Source: JBCBKU01 sp965267475 | GTDB lineage: Bacteria > Pseudomonadota > Alphaproteobacteria > Rhodobacterales > Rhodobacteraceae | Direction of reading: 5' to 3' | NCBI GenBank assembly: GCA_965267475.1 | Contig: OZ254079.1 | Location: 2,728,001 to 2,792,000 of the forward strand | Length of the DNA stretch: 64,000 bases | Shown: piece after piece, positions 25,507 through 33,835 of the stretch | How the letters are laid out: each line of letters opens with the position of its first letter | Position numbering within the stretch: position 1 is the first letter of the stretch | Program-made: the position numbers and the translations under genes | The notes under the pieces: generated by a model | What the model was told of the DNA's origin: nothing | Databases searched by the model: none | Seen by the model: only the letters and a program-made list of their open reading frames with translations

Positions 25507-25546
25507 AAAACGCGTCGGTTTTGGACGGGACCGGCGCGTTTTCTTG
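25507..25546 (+). terminator. Rho-independent terminator upstream of dddP
   Basis: A 12-bp stem (AAAACGCG-TCGG with CCGG-CGCGTTTT, one G-U pair) at 25507-25518 and 25531-25542, ending in a T-rich stretch. It separates the hypothetical gene from dddP. Confidence 0.8.
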
Positions 25547-25580
25547 ATTCCATGCTGTGGTGATCCAGGGAGGATCCCGC

Positions 25581-26909
25581 ATGAATGTGCAGTCCCGCGA
25601 CCGACGCAAGATCGACCCGTCAAAGGGGCCCAAGCTTGGCGACGGCACCCCGAACGAGGCAGACCGGGTCGAGATTGGTCCAACGCTTCTGGCCTTTCAG
25701 GAATGGGAGGAGGCAGGGCTTGCACTGCCTGACTTGCCCCGCATGCGCCGGCACCGGCTTGACCGCCTGACCCGCGAACTCACCAAGCGGGATTTCGGCG
25801 GCCTGCTCATGTTTGATCCTTTGAACATCCGCTATGCGACCGACGTCACCAACATGCAGCTTTGGAACACCCATAATCCCTTCCGGGCCTGCCTGGTCTG
25901 TCCGGATGGGTACATGGTGCTGTGGGAATACAAGAACGCGATGTTTCTGGCCGATCACAACCCGCTAGTGCGGGAAATCCGGTCGGGTGCATCGATGTTC
26001 TATTTTTCAGTGGGAGATCGCGGGTCCGAGGCCGCCGCCGAGTTCGCGGGCCAGGTGGCCGAAGTGATGTCCGCGCATTCCGGCGGCAACAAAAGACTGG
26101 CCATCGACAAGATCATGATCGAGGGCCTTCGCGCCCTGGAGGCGATCGGCTTCGACGTGCATCCCGGCGAAGAGGTCACGGAAAAAGCACGCGCCATCAA
26201 GGGCCCAGACGAAATCGCGGCCATGCGCTGTGCGTCGCATGCCTGCGAGGCGTCGATGTATGCGATGGAAGCGGCCTGCAAACCGGGTCTATCCGAAGAT
26301 GACGTCTGGGCGGTTCTTCATGCCGAAAATATCAAGCGTGGCGGCGAGTGGATCGAAACCCGGCTTCTGGCTTCGGGCCCGCGCACCAATCCGTGGTTTC
26401 AGGAATGCGGGCCTCGGATCATCCAGAATGACGAGATCGTGGCCTTCGATACGGATCTGATCGGGGCCTACGGGATCTGCATCGACATCTCGCGAACGTG
26501 GTGGATTGGCGATGGTAAGCCCACCAATGCGATGATCTATGCCATGCGCCACGCGCATGAACACATCATGACGAATATGGAGATGTTGAAGCCCGGTGTG
26601 TCGATTGAAGAGCTTGTCCATGGCGGGCATCAGCTGGACGATATCTTCTGGAAACAGAAATACTCCTGCAAGTTCCACGGGGTGGGCCTCTGCGATGAAT
26701 GGCCGCATGTGGATTACCCCGACAAGTACCACAAAGGCGCCTGGGACGCGGTTCTTGAACCTGGCATGGTCCTTTGCGCCGAGGCACTGGTCAGCCCTGA
26801 AGACGGCGACTTTTCGATCAAGCTGGAGGATCAAGTCCTGATAACGGAAGACGGGTACGAGAACCTTACCAAGTACCCGTTTGACCCGGCCTTGATGGGG
26901 ACCGCATAA
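25581..26909 (+). CDS. dddP: DMSP lyase DddP (M24 metallopeptidase fold)
   Basis: A 442-residue DddP, which cleaves dimethylsulfoniopropionate to dimethyl sulfide and acrylate. It belongs to the M24 peptidase fold but is a lyase. All six metal ligands known from the Ruegeria lacuscaerulensis enzyme (D295, D297, D307, H371, E406, E421) appear here at a constant offset of five: D290, D292, D302, H366, E401 and E416. The proposed catalytic Asp (D377 there) is D372 in HGVGLCDEW, and Y361 also matches. ATG 25581 was chosen for the GGGAGG seven bases upstream. It may be co-transcribed with the two following genes. The residue numbers of the reference are from memory. Confidence 0.95.
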   Translation: MNVQSRDRRKIDPSKGPKLGDGTPNEADRVEIGPTLLAFQEWEEAGLALPDLPRMRRHRLDRLTRELTKRDFGGLLMFDPLNIRYATDVTNMQLWNTHNPFRACLVCPDGYMVLWEYKNAMFLADHNPLVREIRSGASMFYFSVGDRGSEAAAEFAGQVAEVMSAHSGGNKRLAIDKIMIEGLRALEAIGFDVHPGEEVTEKARAIKGPDEIAAMRCASHACEASMYAMEAACKPGLSEDDVWAVLHAENIKRGGEWIETRLLASGPRTNPWFQECGPRIIQNDEIVAFDTDLIGAYGICIDISRTWWIGDGKPTNAMIYAMRHAHEHIMTNMEMLKPGVSIEELVHGGHQLDDIFWKQKYSCKFHGVGLCDEWPHVDYPDKYHKGAWDAVLEPGMVLCAEALVSPEDGDFSIKLEDQVLITEDGYENLTKYPFDPALMGTA

Positions 26910-26916
26910 GGCGCCC

Positions 26917-27483
26917 ATGGCGCCGTTTGTATATCTCACCCATCCCGAAGTTGTGGTGGATCCGGATGTCCCGGTTCCCGATTGGGGGCTGAGCGACGTG
27001 GGACGTGCCCGGGTCCAGGCGGCCTGCGCGCGCGGCGCCTTCGCCGGTCTTGGACGGATCTACACAAGCACCGAACAGAAGGCCATGGATGCGGGCGGCA
27101 TCGTCGCGCGGGCCTTGGGTATGGATTTCCACGCCGTGGACGCAATGGGCGAAAACGACCGCTCGGCCACCGGCTACCTGCCCGAAGATCAGTTCTGGCC
27201 CATCGTCAAAGCCTTTTTTGCCAATCCAAACGAAAGCGTCGAGGGCTGGGAAAAGGCCGTCGATGCCCAAACCCGCATCGTGACCGCTGTCACGGCGCGG
27301 CTCAGCAACTGCCCCAATCTGTTTGTGGGCCATGGCGGCGTCGGTTCGCTTCTTTATGCGCATCTATCAGAACAGTCGATCGGCGACGCGGACACCATGT
27401 CAGGCGGCATGGGTCGTCTTTTCACGTTCGACGGCCAGACAATCCTGACGGGCTGGCAAGACCTCGAAACCTTTGCACTCTGA
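26917..27483 (+). CDS. Histidine phosphatase superfamily protein with altered RHG motif
   Basis: A 188-residue protein with the phosphoglycerate-mutase-like fold: an N-terminal YLTHPEVVV in place of the usual RHGE, then WGLSDVGRARV, and a second His in FVGHGGVGSLL. The first catalytic His is kept but the Arg and Gly beside it are Thr and Pro. Activity may be weak, altered or lost. It starts seven bases after dddP and is probably co-transcribed, but a role in DMSP metabolism is only suggested by position. Confidence 0.75.
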   Translation: MAPFVYLTHPEVVVDPDVPVPDWGLSDVGRARVQAACARGAFAGLGRIYTSTEQKAMDAGGIVARALGMDFHAVDAMGENDRSATGYLPEDQFWPIVKAFFANPNESVEGWEKAVDAQTRIVTAVTARLSNCPNLFVGHGGVGSLLYAHLSEQSIGDADTMSGGMGRLFTFDGQTILTGWQDLETFAL

Positions 27484-27576
27484 CAGCGCGTCACCATGGC
27501 GTGACGCATGTTGCATGGGGTTGCGAACGCGCCTTCGCGCTTTCACCTTGGGGGAAACAGCCCAGAAGGACCGCAC

Positions 27577-28797
27577 ATGACCACCGAACGTTTCACCTTC
27601 ACCGGCCATTCCGGCGGACAGCTTGCCGCACGGTTGGATCTGCCCGAGGGCCCGCTTCTGGCGACAGCACTTTTTGCACATTGCTTCACGTGTTCCAAAG
27701 ACATCCCCGCGGCGCGCCGGATCGCGGGGCGTCTGGCATCCATGGGGATTGCGGTTCTGCGGTTTGATTTCACCGGGCTCGGCCATTCGGATGGCGAGTT
27801 CGAGAACACGACCTTCACGTCAAACGTGGATGACCTGAAAGCCGCCTCGGTCGAATTGGCCAAACGCGGCATGGCCCCAAGCCTGATCATCGGCCATTCA
27901 CTCGGCGGCGCGGCGGTTCTCAGAGCCGCGGGGCAGATCGAGACGATCAAGGCCGTGGTCACGATCGGCGCCCCCTTCGATCCAGGCCATGTCACGCACA
28001 ATTTTTCGGACGCGCTGGACACCATCGAGGCCGAGGGCGTGGCCGATGTGAACCTGGGCGGACGTCCTTTCCGGATCGGGCGCGACTTCGTTCATGATGT
28101 CGCCGCCGAAGAACTGCGGCCGGCCATCGGAAACCTGAAGCGGGCGCTTCTGGTGCTGCACGGACCGCGCGACGACATTGTGGGCATTGAGAATGCGACG
28201 CAGATCTTCATGGCGGCCAAGCACCCGAAAAGCTTTGTGACGCTTGATGACGCAGACCACCTGCTGACCAAGGCCGAACATGCCGAATACGCAGCCGAGG
28301 TTATTTCGGCCTGGGCGGGCCGGTATCTGGATTTGAAGGCGCCCGCCCCGCCCCCCGGTGCGCCCGAAGGCGTGGTTCGCGTGGCCGAGGCTGACCCGAA
28401 CGGATTTCTTCAGGACGTCAATGCGGGCCCTCTGCATCATATTCTGGCCGACGAGCCGCTGGCCTATGGCGGCACGAACCAGGGGATGTCGCCTTACGGG
28501 TTTCTGGCAGCCGGTCTTGGCGCCTGCACATCCATGACGATCCGAATGTATGCGCGTCGGAAGGGCATTCCGTTGTCCCATGTCTCGGTCGACGTGACCC
28601 ATGACAAGGTTCACGCCGAGGATGCGGAAAACGGGGGCACCAAAAAGGTAGACACCTTCCAAAGGGAAATCCATCTGGAAGGTGATTTGACCCGGGAACA
28701 GCGGGACAAGCTGTTAGAGATCGCGGATAAATGTCCTGTTCACAGGACGTTAGAGCAAAGCTCTCACATCGTGACGCGGTTGGAGGAGCCGGCGTAG
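27577..28797 (+). CDS. Alpha/beta hydrolase - OsmC fusion protein
   Basis: A 406-residue two-domain protein. Residues 1 to about 250 are an alpha/beta hydrolase with nucleophile S108 in GHSLGG and candidate acid and base D200 and H228. Residues about 265-406 are an OsmC-type peroxiredoxin domain with C317 (GLGACTSM) and C386 (DKCPVHRTL). This fusion is known in proteobacteria; the substrate is unknown, and hydroperoxide removal is likely for the second domain. ATG 27577 has AGAAGGA upstream. It is 93 bases after the phosphatase gene. Confidence 0.88.
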   Translation: MTTERFTFTGHSGGQLAARLDLPEGPLLATALFAHCFTCSKDIPAARRIAGRLASMGIAVLRFDFTGLGHSDGEFENTTFTSNVDDLKAASVELAKRGMAPSLIIGHSLGGAAVLRAAGQIETIKAVVTIGAPFDPGHVTHNFSDALDTIEAEGVADVNLGGRPFRIGRDFVHDVAAEELRPAIGNLKRALLVLHGPRDDIVGIENATQIFMAAKHPKSFVTLDDADHLLTKAEHAEYAAEVISAWAGRYLDLKAPAPPPGAPEGVVRVAEADPNGFLQDVNAGPLHHILADEPLAYGGTNQGMSPYGFLAAGLGACTSMTIRMYARRKGIPLSHVSVDVTHDKVHAEDAENGGTKKVDTFQREIHLEGDLTREQRDKLLEIADKCPVHRTLEQSSHIVTRLEEPA

Positions 28798-28808
28798 ACC
28801 GCCGGCTC
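28786..28808. terminator. Hairpin between the OsmC fusion and bioY
   Basis: A perfect 9-bp stem GAGCCGGCG / CGCCGGCTC with a 5-base loop, spanning the OsmC-fusion stop and just before the bioY stop. It lacks a T-run; it may act on both converging transcripts. Confidence 0.4.
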
Positions 28809-28815
28809 GGTCCGC

Positions 28816-29454
28816 TTATCCGCGGGCCTTGCCAACCAGTTTCCAGACCGCAGGCACCAGAAGCGCGGCCAGGGCCAGCTTGAGAAAGTCACCGATCAAG
28901 AACGGTGTCAGACCCCATTGCAGCGTCTGGGCAAAGGGCGTTGCGAAGGCGGTGGCATCGTACCACTGCGTTGTCACCAGATAGTGCAGCCATGCGACGC
29001 CCGGGACATAGATCAACACCGTGCCGACCAGCATCCCAAGGCCCATTTGACCGACGGTGCGGTCCCACCCTTTGCGGGCGAAAACGCCAAGCGCAAAGAC
29101 GGCCAAGACATAGCCGACAAGATATCCGCCCGTGCCACCGAGCATATAGGCCAAGCCGTTGTTTTCAGGGGAGGACGAGGTGAACACATCCATGCCCAGT
29201 GCGCCCAGCGCCATATAACCCAGGATCGTCGTCAGGCCGAGCATCGGACCGTATGCCGCACCAATGGTCAGAACCGCAAACGTGCCCAATGTGATTGGAA
29301 CCGGGCTTGGCCAAAGTGGCACCTTGATTTTGGCCGCGATCGCAAGGGCAGCGATCCCGAGGATCACCAACACAACCTGCTTGATCCGAAGGCCTGCGCC
29401 TTCCGTCGGGCCGATGGCTTCGACCAATGCCTTGTCCCACGTGCCTGTTGTCAT
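28816..29454 (-). CDS. bioY: Biotin transporter S component
   Basis: A 212-residue integral membrane protein of the BioY family, the substrate-binding part of an ECF-type biotin importer. The N-terminal half has GAAYGPMLGLTTILGYMALGALG and a glycine-rich YMLGGTGGYLVGYV, which are conserved in BioY. It starts at ATG 29454 with AAGGAG upstream. No bioM or bioN energy-coupling genes are present here, so it may act alone or share a module. Confidence 0.92.
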   Translation of the reverse strand: MTTGTWDKALVEAIGPTEGAGLRIKQVVLVILGIAALAIAAKIKVPLWPSPVPITLGTFAVLTIGAAYGPMLGLTTILGYMALGALGMDVFTSSSPENNGLAYMLGGTGGYLVGYVLAVFALGVFARKGWDRTVGQMGLGMLVGTVLIYVPGVAWLHYLVTTQWYDATAFATPFAQTLQWGLTPFLIGDFLKLALAALLVPAVWKLVGKARG

Positions 29455-29519
29455 CGACTTGCTCCTTGAACGACGTTTGCCGCTGTTCTGCCCGAGCCCG
29501 AAGACCGGTGCAAGCCCGT

Positions 29520-29951
29520 CTAACCCGCCGGGCGGTAGGTCGAGACCATGCGATAGTCCTTTCTTGGGCCCCTTACCCGCCATTCCGAAGACCAGTCGGG
29601 CCAGCGCGAGAAATCATAGGTGACGTGGTAAAAATCCGGATCGCAGACATGTTCGGCGATGGGCATCTTTCGGTCGAGTTCGATCTCGTGAAACACCCGG
29701 CCATCATCGAAATGGACCGTGATCCTGCCCTGCCCGCTGTCCTGCCAAATGTACCGCCGGGTGGCGATTAGGTCGGGCTGGCCGTCCATCTGCAGGGTGC
29801 CTTCTTCCTCGTAAAGCGCGGCGGTATCGTCTTGTGATACGAGTGTCGCCTGGCCTTCCAACCGACCGGTGCGGGACGCCTGCCGGTCGTCAATGGTCCG
29901 CGCGAGTGTCCAGTGACCCAGAAAATCTGCAAGGGTCGCAGGAGCGGTCAT
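29520..29951 (-). CDS. DUF6314 family protein
   Basis: A 143-residue protein that begins with FLGHWTLARTIDD and ends RGPRKDYRMVSTYRPAG, the pattern of the DUF6314 family of lipocalin-like small proteins. Function unknown. It overlaps the next upstream gene by four bases (ATGA) and lies 65 bases before bioY on the same strand. Confidence 0.75.
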   Translation of the reverse strand: MTAPATLADFLGHWTLARTIDDRQASRTGRLEGQATLVSQDDTAALYEEEGTLQMDGQPDLIATRRYIWQDSGQGRITVHFDDGRVFHEIELDRKMPIAEHVCDPDFYHVTYDFSRWPDWSSEWRVRGPRKDYRMVSTYRPAG

Positions 29952-30289
29952 GGCAACCGTATCCCTTTGGTTGCATTGCCAAAATCATCGACAAAGCGGA
30001 TCTTTGCCCCACCATCGGCGGCTTCTATGGTGTAGCAGTCCCAATCCTCACCCGGCGGCCACTGGCTGCAATACCGATCCTCTTCGACCCGCCAATTGCC
30101 CCAACTGTCCTCGCCATAGGTGTAAAGCGTCTTTCCCGAGGCATAGAATGTCTGGCTTGCGCTTTCGTAGCGATAGGATTGATCGGTCAGCGCCTCGGCG
30201 ATCTCGGCGCCATCGAGCCGTACCCATTCCTCCGCCAGCGCAGCCGAGGCGGCGACAATCAGGCTGCCTGTCAGCAGCAAAGGACGCAT
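29948..30289 (-). CDS. Small exported hypothetical protein
   Basis: A 113-residue protein with a signal peptide (MRPLLLTGSLIVAASAALA) and a mature part with two cysteines (RYCSQW and DWDCYTIE) that could form a disulfide. The mature sequence, with GKTLYTYGEDSWGNWRVEEDRY, looks like a small beta domain. I do not recognise a family. It is the first gene of a pair with DUF6314 and is divergent from purB. Confidence 0.7.
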   Translation of the reverse strand: MRPLLLTGSLIVAASAALAEEWVRLDGAEIAEALTDQSYRYESASQTFYASGKTLYTYGEDSWGNWRVEEDRYCSQWPPGEDWDCYTIEAADGGAKIRFVDDFGNATKGIRLP

Positions 30290-30373
30290 ATGCACGACCC
30301 CGTCTTGCGGTGAAACTTGCCGCAGTCTATGCCCATCGCGCGAATTCTCCAAATCCCAAAGGCTCTTTCTCCC

Positions 30374-31678
30374 GTGATCCCACGCTATTCCCGCCCCGAG
30401 ATGGCGGCCATCTGGTCGCCCGAAACGAAGTTCCGCATCTGGTATGAGATCGAAGCCCATGCCTGCGATGCCCAGGCAGATCTGGGTGTGATCCCGGTCG
30501 AGAATGCCAAAGCGGTTTGGGACGCTAAAAACAAGACATTCGACGTTGCCCGAATTGACGAGATCGAGGCCGTCACAAAGCATGATGTGATCGCGTTTCT
30601 GACGCATCTGGGAGAGTTGATCGGCCAGGATACGGCGCGGTTCGTTCATCAGGGCATGACGTCGTCTGATGTGCTGGACACAACCTTCAACATTCAGCTT
30701 GTCCGCGCGGGCCACATACTGCTGGACAATATGGACAGGCTTTTGGACGCCCTGAAGCGCCGGGCCCATGAACATAAAGATACGGTGTGCATCGGGCGAA
30801 GCCACGGGATCCACGCCGAACCGGTGACCTTTGGGCTGAAGATGGCGGGTGCCTATGCCGAAATGGCGCGCAACCGGGACAGATTGGCCTTGGCAGTGGA
30901 CGAGATCCGGACGGGCGCCATTTCGGGCGCGGTCGGAACATTCGCCAATATCGACCCCGCGGTCGAGGCCCATGTCTGCGACAAGCTGGGCCTTCTACCC
31001 GAGCCGATCTCAACCCAGGTGATCCCGCGAGACCGCCACGCGATGTTCTTCGCGACCCTTGGGGTGATCGCGTCCTCGATCGAGCGCATCGCGACCGAAA
31101 TCCGTCATTTGCAGCGAACCGAAGTCCTTGAAGCGGAAGAATACTTCTCACCCGGCCAGAAAGGGTCCTCGGCGATGCCGCACAAAAGAAACCCGGTGCT
31201 GACCGAGAACCTGACCGGGCTGGCCCGGCTTGTGCGGATGGCGGTGGTCCCAGCGATGGAGAACGTGGCGCTTTGGCACGAGCGCGACATTTCGCATTCG
31301 TCTGTCGAGCGGATGATTGGCCCGGATGCCACGGTAACCCTCGACTTTGCCTTGGCGCGCCTGACCGGCGTGATCGACAAGCTTGTTGTCTATCCCGAGA
31401 ACATGGCCGCGAACCTCGACAAGCTTCGGGGGCTCGTGCATTCGCAGCGTGTCCTTCTGGCGCTGACGCAGGCGGGGCTGTCACGCGAAGACGCTTATGC
31501 CGCCGTTCAGCGCAACGCCATGAAAGTGTGGGAACAGGGTGCAGATTTCAGGACCGAACTGATGGGCGACGCCGAAGTCTCGGCCGCCATGTCAGATGCC
31601 GAAATCGATGAAAACTTCGACATGGGCTATCACACCAAGCATGTCGACACGATCTTCCGGCGGGTTTTCGGGGACTGA
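30374..31678 (+). CDS. purB: Adenylosuccinate lyase
   Basis: A 434-residue enzyme of purine synthesis that acts at SAICAR and at adenylosuccinate. The signature SSAMPHKRNP is present, as is TSSDVLDT near the active site. The start is GTG 30374, giving the family-typical N-terminus IPRYSRPEMAAIW; an upstream start in the same frame adds residues with no similarity. The gene stands alone. Confidence 0.95.
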   Translation: MIPRYSRPEMAAIWSPETKFRIWYEIEAHACDAQADLGVIPVENAKAVWDAKNKTFDVARIDEIEAVTKHDVIAFLTHLGELIGQDTARFVHQGMTSSDVLDTTFNIQLVRAGHILLDNMDRLLDALKRRAHEHKDTVCIGRSHGIHAEPVTFGLKMAGAYAEMARNRDRLALAVDEIRTGAISGAVGTFANIDPAVEAHVCDKLGLLPEPISTQVIPRDRHAMFFATLGVIASSIERIATEIRHLQRTEVLEAEEYFSPGQKGSSAMPHKRNPVLTENLTGLARLVRMAVVPAMENVALWHERDISHSSVERMIGPDATVTLDFALARLTGVIDKLVVYPENMAANLDKLRGLVHSQRVLLALTQAGLSREDAYAAVQRNAMKVWEQGADFRTELMGDAEVSAAMSDAEIDENFDMGYHTKHVDTIFRRVFGD

Positions 31679-31747
31679 CCAAACTCTCGTTTGACGGTTG
31701 CGGCACGCGTGCTAGGCTTTGGCGCACCAGAAACTGGAGGTATGAGA

Positions 31748-31921
31748 ATGACCACCAAGACGCTTCTGGCGGCTTTTGTCCTCACGGTGGCACCCGCTGC
31801 CGCGATGGCCATGGGCTGCAACTACGGGTCCCATGTCAAAGACGACGTTGCCATGTCCTGCGCCGCAGGCACGGTTTGGGATTCCGAAGCCAAGAACTGC
31901 GTTCCGGTCACCACTGGCTGA
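31748..31921 (+). CDS. Small exported cysteine-motif protein
   Basis: A 57-residue protein. MTTKTLLAAFVLTVAPAAAMA is a signal peptide; the mature part has three cysteines and the motif CAAGTVWDSEAKNCVP. The ATG at 31748 was chosen over the one at 31742 because the GGAGG site is correctly spaced only for it. A similar motif (CSDGMVWDEKTETCV) occurs in the gene that follows, so the two proteins seem related in this part. The function is unknown. Confidence 0.7.
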   Translation: MTTKTLLAAFVLTVAPAAAMAMGCNYGSHVKDDVAMSCAAGTVWDSEAKNCVPVTTG

Positions 31922-31928
31922 TCGAACG

Positions 31929-31954
31929 GGGCGGTCTCATGTTCGGGACCGCCC
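31929..31954 (+). terminator. Hairpin after the small cysteine-motif gene
   Basis: An 8-bp stem GGGCGGTC / GACCGCCC with a 10-base loop, seven bases after the stop. There is no T-run, so termination strength is uncertain. Confidence 0.35.
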
Positions 31955-32110
31955 GAACGCATCCGCGCGACCACACGTTTTTGTGAACGGCTTTTTCACG
32001 GCGTCCGGGAATAAACGCCTCTTCCGCCCTGTTATTCCTTCATCAAGCATGGACCAACGCCTGGTTGGGCAGCGGCCATTGACCAACAGACGGACGTAAG
32101 GACACCTGAT

Positions 32111-32644
32111 ATGCGCATTTTTCTTGCCGGATTGGCCCTGACACTTCCTGCGGCTGCATTTGCCGCCGGATCGGAAGACAGCAGCCCGCCAACACCCACG
32201 AAGACCACGACCGAGTGCTCTGACGGTATGGTCTGGGACGAGAAGACCGAAACCTGCGTGGCGCCCAAGGAAAGCAGCCTTGACGACGACACGCTGTATC
32301 GTGCGGCCCGGGAATTTGCCTATGCCGGTCAGCCTGCGAACGCGATCACAGTTCTGAACGCGATGTCCGAGGGCGAAACCGACCGTGTCCTGACCTATTT
32401 GGGATTTGCGCACCGGTCCGCTGGCGACATGGAAACCGGTATGGCCTTTTACCGTGCCGCTCTGACCAAGAACCCGGACAATATTCTCGCCCGGTCCTAT
32501 ATGGGGCAGGCGTTCCTGCTTCAGGACGACCGCGCGGGTGCCAAGGTTCAATTGCGCGAAATCAGGGCCCGTGGCGGCGAAGGAAGCTGGGCCGAGGCAT
32601 CGTTGCAGCAAGCCATCGCCAACGGCACCGGCTATTCCTATTGA
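32111..32644 (+). CDS. Exported TPR-like protein with CxxGMVWD motif
   Basis: A 177-residue protein with a signal peptide (MRIFLAGLALTLPAAAFAA), a short linker, the disulfide-like motif CSDGMVWDEKTETCV and a helical C-terminal domain that reads as two or three tetratricopeptide-type repeats (LYRAAREFAYAGQPANAITV, YLGFAHRSAGDMETGMAFY). Probably a periplasmic protein-protein interaction factor. The 189 bases upstream hold no gene. It precedes the FliG-like gene by 74 bases. Confidence 0.75.
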   Translation: MRIFLAGLALTLPAAAFAAGSEDSSPPTPTKTTTECSDGMVWDEKTETCVAPKESSLDDDTLYRAAREFAYAGQPANAITVLNAMSEGETDRVLTYLGFAHRSAGDMETGMAFYRAALTKNPDNILARSYMGQAFLLQDDRAGAKVQLREIRARGGEGSWAEASLQQAIANGTGYSY

Positions 32645-32718
32645 TCGCCGGCATGTAGCAAGGCGTTAACCCCTTTTTGGCAAGCTGCCCCGGCAATCAA
32701 AACCTGGGGCAGCAGCAC

Positions 32719-33831
32719 GTGAACACGGACATCGACTTACCGGCCGGGCTTCCGGATCTCCCGGACCTGCCCGACTTGCCCGCGCCGATGGCCACGGCGC
32801 CGCCGCCAACAGCGTCGCCGAAGGATGCCGGACCGGCCCATTTGACGCAGCCGCAAAAGGCAGCCGTGATCGTGCGGCTTCTGTTCTCGGCGGGGATCAA
32901 ACTATCGATTGCCGATCTGCCGGAGGATGTTCAGTGCGAACTGGCGCTGCAAGTTGGCGCCCTTCAACGGGTCGACGGCGAAACGGTCGAGGCCGTCATC
33001 AATGAATTCGCGTCTGAACTGAACAAGGGCGGCCTTGGGACGTCCGGCGGGCTGGAAAAAGCGCTTGAGATGCTTGAAGGCTCGATGAGCACGTCGATCG
33101 CCAACAAACTTCGGAAACAGGCTGGGATTGGGATTATCGGTGACCCTTGGGAAAAAGTCGCCGAGATTGAAGCGGAACGCCTGGCCGAGGTGATGTCTGC
33201 GGAAAGTCCCGAGGTTTCGGCGGTTATTCTGTCCAAGCTGAAGGTCGACAAGGCCGCAGAGATCCTGGGTTTGATGCCGGGGGCACAGGCGCGACGGATC
33301 ACCTATGCCGTGTCGCGCACCTCTGGCGTCTTACCGGACGCTGTCATGCGGATCGGGCGCGCCTTGGTATCGCAAATGTCGATTCAGCCCGTTGTGGCCT
33401 TCTCGAACGGCCCGGTTGAACGGGTCGGCGCGATCCTGAACTTCTCCCGTGCCATGACCCGCAACGATGTGCTTGAAGGGTTGGACGAATCCGACAAGGC
33501 CTTTGCCGAGGAAGTGCGGCGATACATCTTCACCTTTGCCAATATCCCCCACCGGATTGATGCGCGCGATATTCCGAAGATCGTGCGGCAGGTGGATCAG
33601 GCGGTTCTTACCAAAGCGCTCGCCGCGTCAAAAGACACCGATCCCGAGGTTGGGGAATTCATCTTCGCAGGCATGTCTCAGCGCATGGTACAGGCGATCC
33701 AGGGCGAAATCGAAGAAGTCGAAAATCTGTCGGAAGAAGATGGCGAAGCCGCCATGGGCGAGGTCGTCGCCGCCATCCGCCAGTTGGAGGAGGATGGCGA
33801 GATTTTCCTTGTCACGCAGCAGGAGGAGTGA
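32719..33831 (+). CDS. FliG-like flagellar motor switch protein, isolated from other flagellar genes
   Basis: A 370-residue protein from GTG 32719 (an alternative TTG lies at 32677). The N-terminus is a Pro/Leu/Asp repeat (LPDLPDLPDLP). The middle has SPEVSAVILSKLKVDKAAEILGLMP, matching the FliG middle domain with ESPE where the usual FliM-contact motif is EHPQ. The C-terminal third (VGAILNFSRAMTRNDVLEGL, then AEEVRRYIFTFANI) matches the FliG C-terminal domain with its charged helix. FliG couples the stator to rotor torque. No other flagellar gene lies in this window, so it could be the main FliG located apart or a divergent paralogue. Confidence 0.8.
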   Translation: MNTDIDLPAGLPDLPDLPDLPAPMATAPPPTASPKDAGPAHLTQPQKAAVIVRLLFSAGIKLSIADLPEDVQCELALQVGALQRVDGETVEAVINEFASELNKGGLGTSGGLEKALEMLEGSMSTSIANKLRKQAGIGIIGDPWEKVAEIEAERLAEVMSAESPEVSAVILSKLKVDKAAEILGLMPGAQARRITYAVSRTSGVLPDAVMRIGRALVSQMSIQPVVAFSNGPVERVGAILNFSRAMTRNDVLEGLDESDKAFAEEVRRYIFTFANIPHRIDARDIPKIVRQVDQAVLTKALAASKDTDPEVGEFIFAGMSQRMVQAIQGEIEEVENLSEEDGEAAMGEVVAAIRQLEEDGEIFLVTQQEE

Positions 33832-33835
33832 CGGG

